From assembly GCA_019095985.1 (NCBI GenBank), contig CM032663.1, positions 33,990,561 to 34,054,560 on the forward strand: DNA of 64,000 nt, written 5' to 3'. Position 1 is the stretch's first letter, and each line of letters begins with the position of its first letter. Source of the stretch: Streblospio benedicti. Lineage: Eukaryota > Annelida > Polychaeta > Spionida > Spionidae. Of this stretch, positions 27,301-40,000 are shown piece by piece. Position numbers and translations under genes: made by a program. The notes below the pieces were generated by a model, which had not been told where the DNA came from, searched no databases, and saw only the letters and a program-made list of their open reading frames with translations.

Positions 27301-30300
27301 CTCCACTGTAGTATTAATAACTCGTGAATAGGATAAAAACCTCAAAATAGATGTTAGAGAGATATATCACCAGTCACAAATACATTCCATTGTCTTCCAA
27401 CAGTCACCAGAAAATTGTAAAAGTTGCATCATGTTTCACAGACTTAGATACAGCCAGTTCACAATTCACACTCAATATTTAGGGCAAATCGTCAATCACA
27501 GACCTTGAAATGAGCCAATCGTCAGTCACCAATAATAGGTTGCATCACATTTCACACACTTAGATAAGGCAGCTCACAATCAACACTCAAGATTTAGAGC
27601 GAGTCGCACGTCACAATCTTGCTATTATATATGACCCCCACAGACGAAGCTGTCGGTTAACTAAACCATTGTGTATTGTGTCAAGTGCGAGAGTATCAAA
27701 CTTCAGAAACCATTATGACTACGTATATATTCTCACCTTATGTCTTTCTATCTTGACGGCCGACTGCTGTGTGGTGTAAGTCAGTCTGTTAACATTTTTG
27801 ACAGCCTTGCTAATCACCCCGTGATGTCATTTGACCATACAGCAGACTGCAGCATCTTATGTTTTCAATGTAATGTCCCAACCATCACATCTGAAGCTTG
27901 TGTTTGCTCTTATATGCAAATCCTGACAAGGATAATGAAGATACACGGTTCAAGTGGCGGACGATCCGCCCGGGAGGCTGGGGGAGCTGAATTATACACG
28001 GACTCCCCACGGTGGTTGTCGTAAATCTAGATCAGGCTCGGCAGGTAGAAATAATAGAACCGGGTGTACATACAAATGGTATGTTGACTCTGTAATGCGA
28101 TTTAGTGGACACCTGGGTTTATAAAGACATCCTGATTTTCAGTATCAGGCAGTCTTTTTCAAGCGGTCACCATTGAAATCATATTGTCCAAATAGAAAGC
28201 AATCCTCTGAAAACGTGTAAGCAGGTGGTAATGATAGCTACGCACAGTTCAACATCTGCTTTGCAATTTAAGAGATTGGGGCTGATAGTTCATATAAATC
28301 ATTGACTACAAGAAAAACAAGCTTTGTAACTAATAGCGTCCTTGCTCGGGCTTGATTTTTAAAGCATTTTGCCATCGTCGCGTAATGACGTGCTGGCATT
28401 AAAGAGTGCATTATGAGTATAAATTGGAGGTGACATCGTGCACTCGCGGGACCGACACTTGCACCAGCCAAACCATCCTTAATGCACGAGGCTCGGATAG
28501 GGACGTCTCGAGGACAAATGTCATGGATCAACAAGGGATTGAGGCTGTTTTTCGGTAATGCGTGCACTTCAGTGTAAAATGGGCACATCATAATAACGGT
28601 AAATTGTCTCCATAATTGGGTGGGCGTGGGCGGGACTATTTCTGTTAGTAATTGTGTGGGGATATTATAACAGTCTACAGAAAGCTGTGCATCTGTGCAT
28701 CTGTGCATGAAGAAACTTTCCTAGTGTCGGCACGCTTAGGTTCAACTTAAGGCGAATGAAAATAATGCAGATGATTGGAAAGAACTTTACAAGGCGATTA
28801 CTGTAACTGGGTTACCATATAAGTATTATACCTCTGTTGTGTCGGATAATAAGTCCTATTAAATGACTGATATGCAACAAACTGCAAAGGGATTGTAAAA
28901 TGTTCTCAACATATTTTGAAATTATCCATATCAATTGGAGATATCCCAGCACCCAACCAAAGGTTAGATAGTTATATGACTTTGTTCTTGGTGATTACCT
29001 AACCTAAAGGGGAATATAAATGTGTATACTGGGATGAAACACGCAACAAAGCGCTTTTGAGCGTAGGAAAAGGCGCTATAGAAATGTAACATTATTATTA
29101 ACAAAACTAGATCAAATGTGTTCAAAGAACACGGCGTCGCTAGAACAATGTTGACTTATGGGGAATTAAGATATATACTGAAATGATGTATACTCGCTAG
29201 AACAACGTTGACTTATGGACAATAAAGTTGTTTACTAAAATGTTTTGGAAATCATGATTAAAAGTACACAATTGCAATATAGTAGCCACAAATATTATGC
29301 CATTATCTATTCATTGATCCTATAGCAGCAATACAATGCCAATAACATAGATGTAGGATGAGTCACGATGAGTTAGGTATGTAAACAGTGTATCGAATTT
29401 GGAGCTCATGGTTGAAGCTGCATTAAAACTATTGAAGACAATGGCAAAAAATTACCTAAAATGGTCATGCAGAAATTATACTTAAATTGGCAAAGTGCCA
29501 AAATTGAACACAGTTAATGTTCAGTAGGCATGTAAGCATTGCACCAAGGTTGAATGCTTTATGAAGAGTATCAGCAAAGCTATTGCAGAAAATGTTGAAA
29601 ATGGACCAAAGATGACACTATGGAAAGCACACTTTAATTCGCAAAGTGACCAAAAAAATCGAATCCTTGTCCGAGACCAACCAAATAGTTGTGTAAAGTA
29701 TGAACAAAATCAGATCAACCATAAAATACATTAACTTGTCCGTGACAAACATACATACATACATACAGTACATACATACATAGTTACAAACGAACGAAAC
29801 ACAAGGCTTTCGCTTCAGCTGCTGAAGCGACGCAATAAATTTGTTTTGCTTTAACGGCATGTATTTGGTATTTCCACAGATTCAGCAATTGTTCAGACTA
29901 TGTCTCTCACCCCATTTCCTAGAAATCCCACATCCTTCTACTTTGGCGTCTTTCCCCACATCCCATTCCTTATATTATGTTTCCCACCCCAACTACTACA
30001 GAGGCACATCGCCCCACTAACTTGCTTGAGTCTCATGTTGTCTAAGCTCTTCTTTACAAAATGCCACATGAAAAGTGGACAATGACAGTGAAAAACGAAT
30101 AAAGGGGGATAAAAACGTGCATATACCAATTGCAATTGTTAGTGAGAACAATTGCTAACAGTTGTAGTCTCGTGTACGTCATTCCGTATGAGTCCCGTGT
30201 GAAGAGTAAAGCACTGGGGGGTCAAGGCTGTTTTTCAAACTAGTCTGTCACGTGGTGATAACACTAAATGTATTTTGCAAGCGATTTTTATACTTCATTG

Positions 30301-31023
30301 TGACTGCTGTTTCTTTGTTGGGAAAGAGTATGCTCTTGTGTTACGTTAACTGGCGGGAAAGGTTTTTCAGCAGGTTTGCTCCATGGCCTAGACTTTGATG
30401 AAAATTACGAGACTAGTATGGAATACTTGAGCAAAAGGTAGCCCGTATAGTATATGTTTAATTATGGACATGTTAGTGTCTGCTTTTGGCAGCATGCTGC
30501 GGACTGATTTCAAAGTGTTTGACTCCTAGAGAGACATTACAAATCCGCGTGGGTTAACCCCCGGGGTCAACACAAAGAGAGCCCCTACCCTAGAAGCGGT
30601 TATGGTAATACATAACAATCCAGCTAGCACCTGACATTATTTATGACGTATAAGACGCCACCGACCTTCTCATGTATCACCATCGAGGTGTAAATCTGTC
30701 ATCGTAAGTCACAAGCAGCGCTTTAGAGGATTCGACCCCGGCTTATGGCACAAAGAATATACCTTGGCTTCGTTGCAGATATCTTCATGGCATAATAATG
30801 CTTTTGCTGGACTCATTAATAGTACTCGATATGAGAGGAGTCTTTAATGATAAAGTGTTATTACATAGGAAGGAAATAAATGATTTCTAAGTGAACGTCC
30901 TGACTGGACATAAAGGGTTGCTCGTTGCTATGGCATAGACCATGCAGACCATGATAGGCATCATATGCTTTCTTGGGATTACCCATCAGGTTTAGTGCTG
31001 CCATCTAAATATGGTTGGAAATA

Positions 31024-31086
<63 letters not shown>

Positions 31087-34000
31087 ATGCTTCTGATTCT
31101 TCTGTTTCTGCTTCTTCTGCTTCTTCTGCTTCTTCTGCTTCTTCTGCTGCTTCTTCTTCTTCTTCTTCTTCTTCTTCTTCTTCTTCTTCTTCTTCTTCTT
31201 CTTCTTCTTCTTCTTCTTCTGTTGCTTAGTTACATACATGCAAGCAACACAAACCCCATGCGTTCGTTCGTAGCTAACAAAGAGCCAGGGTGCTGCCACC
31301 TTTACACAGGAGTACCTGTTCCTGTAATGCTACTTATTGGTGGTTGGTAATCCCAATTAAACACGCCACACCTTTAATATAAAGATTGCCGGACTTTGAT
31401 ATCTACGTACATATAATCTATAATGATAGTGATGTGCATGTTAGGTGGAGTATAGCTGGATGTGTGGCTGGCTGAGATGCCGTAGGACCAATCCGTGTGC
31501 ATCATGCAAGGCTTAGTATGCTGCCATCATCGACGCTTGTCTACCTCTATTGAATGAATGCATATTTACCTCTGCTTTGAGCTGATATGAGTAGAAAACC
31601 AAATGTAATGCTGATTATAATACGTGTGGTGTCATACAAAACAATGCAATTCATTCTAGGACCAACTAGAAATTGAATACATCAGCCATAATTCGGTCAG
31701 GCTAATGCCATCTAATTCTTATTAGCTGTAAGGCCTACAGACTCATGCACAAAGCGCAGACAGGCTGTAACAGAATGAGTCCTAAATGAGGCAATTCATC
31801 AACATACATCCTAACAGTTCAGTTTTCCTGTCTCAAAACCCAAAGGCCACTTCCTTAATCTGATTGGCCTCTCACCTTCCATGGCATGGTCATTGAACTT
31901 GGCATCAAATAATCTGCCCAATATCACGAGCATCCATCTTGATTATGTGAAGGGCTAACGCTGTGAATGGCATAAACATCAGCATCATTAACACTGTTGG
32001 GTATAGTCCACAATGTTACTTGACTAAACTTATACATGTGACGACATACACGTATTGTACAGTGCACTTTAGCTCACGTGATAAAGATTGAAGATGGCCA
32101 ACACTAAATATTGTCTTTGAGTGCGTGATGTCACAATAACATTGATTTGGAAACAACTGTGCGTAGAGTGTAGGCTTGTGTATGTGTATTATGTGTACGC
32201 GTATATTTCAACCAACGCAGCTAGGTATATACATGAATAGGTATACTGTATAGAATTATGTGCACGTACATATATGCATATGCATGGTCACGTACATATG
32301 ACATTCCATGTAAGACTCCCCCTTTTTCCTGCTAACAAGTAATTACCGCTAGTTATGTATAACTTATTCATTGTATCTTTCACCCCGTCTGTCGAGGTTT
32401 AATATCAACGGGTGCGTGACTTGCCCTTAGACCCAAGTCGATGTCCAAAAAGAAAAGGGCACAGGCAATACAAATACATGCAATTAGTCCCACCACATCA
32501 ATTGTTAATGTATACATGTATATTGTCTAACTTAGTTTTCAATCAGTCCCTTTTGTATGCACAATAACTAATTTCGGGCCACTGAGTGCTAATTATATTA
32601 CATTACTGTCTGTTATCATTGTATTAGTGTTTAAATTTTGTCCACTTTACACAGCTTCTACCTGCTAATATGTAAATGGGAGTTACGCTAAAACTAATAT
32701 TACATACTCCAAATTGGTTAATGTCAGTAGTAATTAGAGGTATCATGAACCACACTCTTGTGGATTATCGTTTTGAAGTTGAACTTCGGTGGAGACAAAT
32801 TGACAGCACATTTGCTTTATATGATACCGTAAAGGGTCAAATCCTTGACCATTATTATCGCCTACGCAATTAACCTTCCCAAGGTCACTATCGCAAAGTA
32901 TAAGCACACCCTGGAGAAATAAACGTGCAATCTGACTTTATAATTCATACACATTTAAGCGGTCAATCTTCATGCAGACAAGAATGCAATTATTTAGTTA
33001 TAAAACCACCCTCGCAAATTGTACAGCAATGTATTCATATGCTATCAAATTCACTAGTGAAGGCTGTCATGTGTTGACACTCGGGTCACAATTTAGCATT
33101 TAAAATCTAATGGTTAAAACTTAGTATTTGAATCACGTACGATCAGATACGAAAGTAAAAGTAAATCTCATCAATTTCAAACCGCCCACGCACACAGTTG
33201 TACTGTCTAGAAGAGATGGTATTTTGAGTCGAGTCTCAGATTTAGAAGGTGTAAAACCTCCTGGTCAGTCCACCTGGGAAACATGATGTCTGCAATGCTG
33301 TATTACTCTGTCTCTCTCTGTGTGTAGGTGTTGACGTCCAACAATGGGAACCTACATGTATTGGCTACCACACTGGACACCTAATTTGGCACGTCCGCGT
33401 GGACATATCACGTGAGCTTACGTGGGCTGTACAAATGATCGCAATCCCAAGAGGATCTGATATAGACTGGGGTACGGTTGTGGCAGGTAGATTGCAGAAC
33501 AGCAGATTTTTTACCGTAAAAAATATGCAAAAACAACTCCCCATCGGTGTTACTTAATATAAGCTGAGGTCTTATTTTTACAGGGATTCGTGCATAGAAA
33601 ATCAATTCTCTATAGAGGCCATGTTTTGAATTTAGACACACTTAGAACTAGACATACAAGCATGATGTATCAGAAGAAAAACCTATTAGACATATAAAAA
33701 TCAGGCCTGAGAATATTAGCCTCAAACATCCATCTCTCTCCACCTCATCAATAGACCACAGCGGTGATGAATGTGCAGCTAATAGAGGCTGATATCAGCC
33801 TATGCGGCCACCTGCGGCCGGTCACAGGTCACGGCGACCCGGCAGGTGGACTGGGACCCGGACCGGCAGCCTGTGCAACGCTGGCTTTGTTCCTGTCACC
33901 CTGTGTGTTTGCCATCTTTTCTACACTGTGCGCAAATCCAGTAGTTGCAATATTTCCCCATATAGGGTGGGTTTTGGCTTTTAAGGTGCAAGGCGTTGCC

Positions 34001-37000
34001 GGTTACTTGTTGCATACGTCCCGAATGAAATCAGTAACTTTGTTTTGCTACTTGGCCGTCGTACGTTTCATTCGTTTGGCGTGGCTGAAGCTTTGTGATC
34101 GTTTCATTGGCTGAGGCCGTGAATACCTTTCCAAGAAAATGTGAGTCTTTGTATGTGGGGTTAACTTGTGATTTGAATAATACGACCGAAATAGATGCCG
34201 ATGCGTTTGTACGGAGCACTCCCCGTATGCATTTTGACAAGCTTCCGTAGCAGTGCCGTTGCTAGGCGAATGTAATGTAAACATATTTGGGTGTACAGGA
34301 ACCCACTCCGCTTCCAGGAAATCTTTGATCTGCCATAGACCTTGCTCTGTGGGCTCAGGGTGTTGTCAGGGAAGACATCTTTAGCTGCATGGGTGGGAAC
34401 GCTGTAGTGTTCAGAGCCTCAGATTCTGTGATCGACCCTGCCTTTAACTCTTGATGGCTTGGGCATGTGGGCAGGTGGGTGGTTGTCAGAACAGATTACG
34501 CATGTAATAGCCATCGTGACGGGCCCAGTAGAGGGATACGGTGCGTTTTGTATGAGTGCAGTTACGTAGGAGAGCTGTACTGGATTATTTCTGTAAGTCT
34601 GTATGGTTTTGTTTGTTCCATGTGTAGTGTTTCCTCGCCTGCGTTTGTTCAGTTACGGGTCTACCAGTCCACATATCATAATATCATATGCTAAATTATA
34701 ATTACTTATAAGTTCCAATGATCAAAGTCGTGCGTGTGAGCGGATAGTAGGCTATAAATGAAGGCAATTCACACATTTTACTATCATATTCTAAAACTAG
34801 AATAGCGTACCAATTAATAAAGTTGAACTTTGTGTTTTGCAAACTCATTCTTTGAATACGCAATATGACTACAAGCAGACTTTACATATTTGCATACAAT
34901 TGTATTTCACATCTCATATTTCATATTTCATATCTCGCGTGTAAGTGATGGTTGGCATTTATGAAAACAAATGTATTTACTATCTGGAATATGAAAGCCA
35001 AGATTTATAGTATTGTTTACATCGTTCGGCTGCATACTTGATAGTAATTACCTGCTTTCAACAACTATTTTAGCAACAACTTCCTGACAATATTGCTAAG
35101 GCCAAGGTAATTTAGCAAAAGGGTTAAGCCTGATGGGCAATTCTGAAATGCTTGGTGCAATGAGGGAATTAAACTGTGTTCTTTATGCAGCTATGACAAG
35201 AAATATCCAGAAATGTTAAAACTGCCAGTTTACTTTTGATTAGTTATCTAAATACCGTTGTTGGATAAAATATCAAGGCAAAATGACAGTAAGAAATGTC
35301 ACTTAAGTTCATATGTAAATAACACTTTAACATTCACTTTTAAGTTGGAACATATTGATAGTAAAAGGGTAAAAGTAATTTAAAGTTGGGTAGTTCATGG
35401 AAACACTATCATTTTTCAATGAGAAATATAAGAACCCATGTGATTTAATTAATTTCAGGCAAATTGTAGGTAATAGATTTCAATTAGGTCCCAATTTTGG
35501 ACAAAGTGGTAGATATTAAATGTATTTCTTCGTCAAAATTGTTGTTCACCATGTTTTACATACAAACATTTATTGAAATAGCTGCAAATAACTAGTATCA
35601 TTAAGTTTTGATGATAATTTTGAGTAGCATACTAAATTGGTAATATTACATATATGTGAATTAATTTGAGTTTGTTTTATATTAATTTCAAGTTTATCAA
35701 TTTATACCCGTAAAAACTCCACATTTTGTATGATCAGTGGCAAAAGCACGTTCCGTCACCGGACTCCTACGTCAGCGTTTGAAGGTATTCATGTACCCAC
35801 GTTGGAAAGAGGAATATTTGTTTGTGAGAGCCCTGCCGGTCTGGAGGGTATGTAAAGTGGAGTGGGTGTATTGGCAATGGAATACAAACCTCCTAAATCA
35901 AAATACATTTCTATGTAAATCCACCCACTGACCTACACAGTCAACAAAAAGAAAACAGCAGCAAGAGGAACAATAGGTCTAACAAAAAAACACACACACA
36001 CCAGGAAATACAAAAAAACAAAAAAAAATAAAAAAAAAACAAAAAAAAAACCGCAACTACTCTGATGCTACCCAAAAGTTCCGTTTGGACGACAACCAAG
36101 AATAACTTTTCCTATTCGCATTCTAGAGAGCACCTCCATAGAGCACCTGTCCATGACAGTGGGACGGTCATGTGACATCTGTCGTGCTAAAAGGGCACTT
36201 CCGGCTGACATAATGCCCCCATTCAATGTGTCTGTAACTGCGGATGTAAGAAGTGCTTTTTCGCACGGTACCGGCGTCTCCATTCAGCTCAATGGCACAG
36301 TCTTGGACAGACTCTCTTGTCAAAAAGACTCTGACGGAAATGATCTCTACTTAAACCTTTTGCCTTTGGCACCATTAGAAGTGGCAAAGCTATTGTAAAA
36401 CGCGTGTGTATGAGTTAGAGTTTATATCGTATGGCAATTTACAAACGACTGTCCAATCGCAGTAATTTGAGCAATGAAATACGTGTAGCGGCCTACTGGT
36501 GTAATTATCTATGTAGTTGTAATGTAAATACGGGGCGGCCTACGATAATCAAAATTAGTTTAAATTTGCAATGTAAGGAAGATGGTTAAGGAAAGGATTT
36601 GCTCCATACTGTAGGCCGTTCTAAGGAGGCTTCTGGAATGGAAATCCCAACATTGGAAGCGCCTAATATGCTTTCATGGTTGCATGAAATCACAAATGAA
36701 TGAAATGAACAGAAACATAAATGTGGTCTTCTCCTGGTTACCTTTTGGCCGGGTGCATTATGATTTGAATTCATATTTTTAGCTGCTAACAGGTTCTATC
36801 AGTATAGTTGTCTATGATTAACACGTGATGTTTTCCGTCATAGTTATTCAACATCTCCGAGTTTTTTGTTTGTGGCAGAAAGGTATGCGAGGCAATAACA
36901 ACTGCAATTTCTCATATCATAAAGCTTACACCCGTGACTATTGCGAATTCCATATCTCAATGGCCTGCTTCCTTTTCCTAACATAGTGGAAGGATACCCT

Positions 37001-40000
37001 AGATCACATGCAACACCGCAACTTCCTTTAATTCCCTAAAAAGGAGTCCACTTAATAAGGTACTTGCATTTAATAGGCAATTTATCATCATCTAGGCGTA
37101 CGTTTTTTTCTACAGCTCATCACGTTTGCAAATAGAATGACCTTGTTTAAAATGCATGTTGTTTCATTGTTAGCAAAGGATGCGACACTCTTCTAGAGAG
37201 GACAACATGATGCTTAGGTCAATGGTGCTTGTTTGCTGATGTAGTTCACAATAAATAAGCTGGAAAGAAGTCAAGTACGTGTACAGGCGATATTGTCTTA
37301 TGCGACCCTTCACGTACCTGGACTATGTATCCATATATGTTGCTGGGCCAGTGAGTTGCTATCTATATCTAAGAGTAATTGGTTATGAATTTTAAAGTTG
37401 ACTACACCCACTAATAATACGAAAAATGCTAAAATGTCAGGTTACTCTGTTCAAAGGGTCACTGACCACTGTCCACAGGTCGATGCAAGTGATGATATAT
37501 TACATACATAGGGCAAACTACCTCCAACATATCATAGATGGTCCATTCAACCCTGGACTAGCCTTAATAGGCACTTTGTGTGCATATAAAATGAGCACAG
37601 GATATCGTCATGGAAACTCGTAGCCTCGCTCTGACAAGCTGCCTCGTTGTGGGGATAATGAGAATTTAGATGACGTCACTCAACGCGCTAGTTGCTGTTT
37701 GTTTTCGTCACGTGGTCGGCTCTAGCACGGGCTGGACCGGATGTGTCCAGTAGAACCTCCTTCAATTAAGACCACCTTTCTATTGAGACCACGTCTACAA
37801 TAAGACCACTTTTCACGGTCCCGAACCTTCATAAAGATATCAAAATGAACCTCTGTATAGAGAACGCCTCCCTATTGAGACCACCTAGCACTGGTCCCAA
37901 AGCTGGATATAATAGAGAGGTTCTAATGTATGATTGTGGAAACGAGACTGTCATCTCGACAGTCAGTGCCCCTTTGATGTGCTAAAATGTGCTTGTGCAG
38001 AAGAACTCTTCGTTGAGACTATGCGTTGGACTTGCTTTCAGTGGTCTTACTATAGAGGATTCTCTTTAAGGCGGTTCACTGTGATATCAGCTCGTAACCG
38101 CAGGAATTGGTCGTAGCTTTAGATGAGATTCCTTTGTACCTATATAGGTGTATGCACAAGTAGTTCATTCTTGCAACCTCGTGCAGGATCTGAATTATAC
38201 AGATTCCAACAGATACTGCATACTAGATTAAGCCATGGGAGATGACATTTATATAATGTATAATACAGCCCATTGTGTGCTATATACCAATACGTGATGT
38301 AAAATGGCACAGGACTAAAACCTACTACTCAAAACCCGTAACCTTATTTGCTTATTTTCCCCTTTTGCACTCGGTCCAGCCAAAGATTTTTTTCATCATG
38401 GTGGTGCATAGCAACAAGACAGCAGAATGCCCCCATTGAGGTTCTTACGTTACATTGTAGCAAGGCGAATTTGCTCAAGCCTTTCAGTAACTCTTTTCAG
38501 CTCAAGTAGCTTGTTCTACTTTTTGGTCTATGTGTATACGTACTCAAGTGCACACTTCTATTTTTCACTTCAAATATTAAATTCTACATCAAGATAATTG
38601 CTTAACTAGAACCCATTTCAACTATCACTCTTGCTAATCGAGTTTGGCTATCTGCGTATTTTGCACATTCATATTATTGGTGTACACAAAGGTTAACCTT
38701 TGACACACCAATATAGTGTGTCAATGTAACAATGCAACTTGTCAAAGCTATGTGATGGGACTTAGGTTGTACTGGTTGTCTTTGGTAGTGTTACTGTTAC
38801 GGAGCAACTTCTCAAATGGTATAGGACAAGTGATTCTATAAATCAGAGTCATAACTAGATCAAAAATGCCCAGAGAGCACAGTGTCGCTAGAACAACGTT
38901 TACTTATGGCCAAAGAAGCTGTTTGCCAAAATGGTATGGAAATCTTGATGAAATATACACAATTACAATGCATGTTATCAGCCACAAATAATCTATATGC
39001 AACCACTGTCTAATAATACTGATGACTCCGTAATGCTAGACATTGACTCTGTATCAGCAAACCGCACCAAGTAAACTTTTGCTCCTGATATAACATTGAT
39101 CTGTGATTGTGCATCCAATGCTAGTATTACAAGAATGTCGAAAATGGGTCATGAATGGGCCTCTAGAAAGCACACTTTAATTGGCAAAGTGCCCATAATC
39201 GAATCACGTTGGTGTCAAGTCAAACCTCATAGTTGTGTAAAAGTGTAACGGAATCGGTTAATCAGTAAACACTGATACGAACATACATAGTTAGATAAAA
39301 ACGAAATGAACACAAAGCTTTGCTTCAGCTGCTGAAGCGACGCAATAAGTTGTAAAAAAACAGAAAAAAGGACCAACAGAATCATCTCTACGGATGCCAT
39401 TGCCTGCAGTGAAATTTACTATAAAAATAGTTTAGGAAAAATGAGTGATTATATTAATGAATATATTCTTTTCTTCTTACAATGCAATACTTTCTTGAGT
39501 TGAGTGATAGATCTTACTGCTCAGATTCCTAGATTGAAACTGACGACGTCTCTACGAGCACCCAGGGTGCGATCAGTTTATATTTACGAGTCATCAGCCA
39601 TATGCAGGGACTGATTATTCTTCTGTGGGGGCAGACACATTGTTATGCATTTATTCTGAGTATAATTATGGTTTTATTTGAATCATCTCTTGTAGAGTAC
39701 AATAAAACCTACATTTGGGGACACTGGCACTAACATGGACACCTTCCAATAGGGGAATGTTTTTTATTCTTCATTACTATTACTGTAGCAATGTAACCAG
39801 AAATGGGAAGATCTCACAACAAGGGACACCCTTCTATACGTTATTATCGCTCACAGTAACAATGGGTGTACTGCATATAATGCACCTTTTATCATAATGA
39901 TAATGGCATTGTGAATGATTGATTCACATATGGAACAGTTCTCTTATTACATTTATGATTAAACAGGTATTATTTCATTAGATGTTACTTTTTGATATGC

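Noticed and set aside
28268-28708. 146-codon open frame on the minus strand, the longest in the window
   Set aside because: No domain, signal or family resemblance, codon use like intron DNA, and no splice or promoter context. An open frame of this length can occur by chance in 64 kb.
31015-31350. Poly-Leu, poly-Ser and poly-Lys/Gln frames
   Set aside because: They are translations of the CTG/CTT microsatellite.
33764-34114. 116-codon open frame covering a GC-rich patch
   Set aside because: Only the first third is GC-rich, a second frame is open over the same bases, and nothing resembles a known family.
36153-36398. 81-codon frame with two possible glycosylation sites
   Set aside because: The opposite strand is also open over much of it and I recognise no domain. 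Too weak to call a gene.
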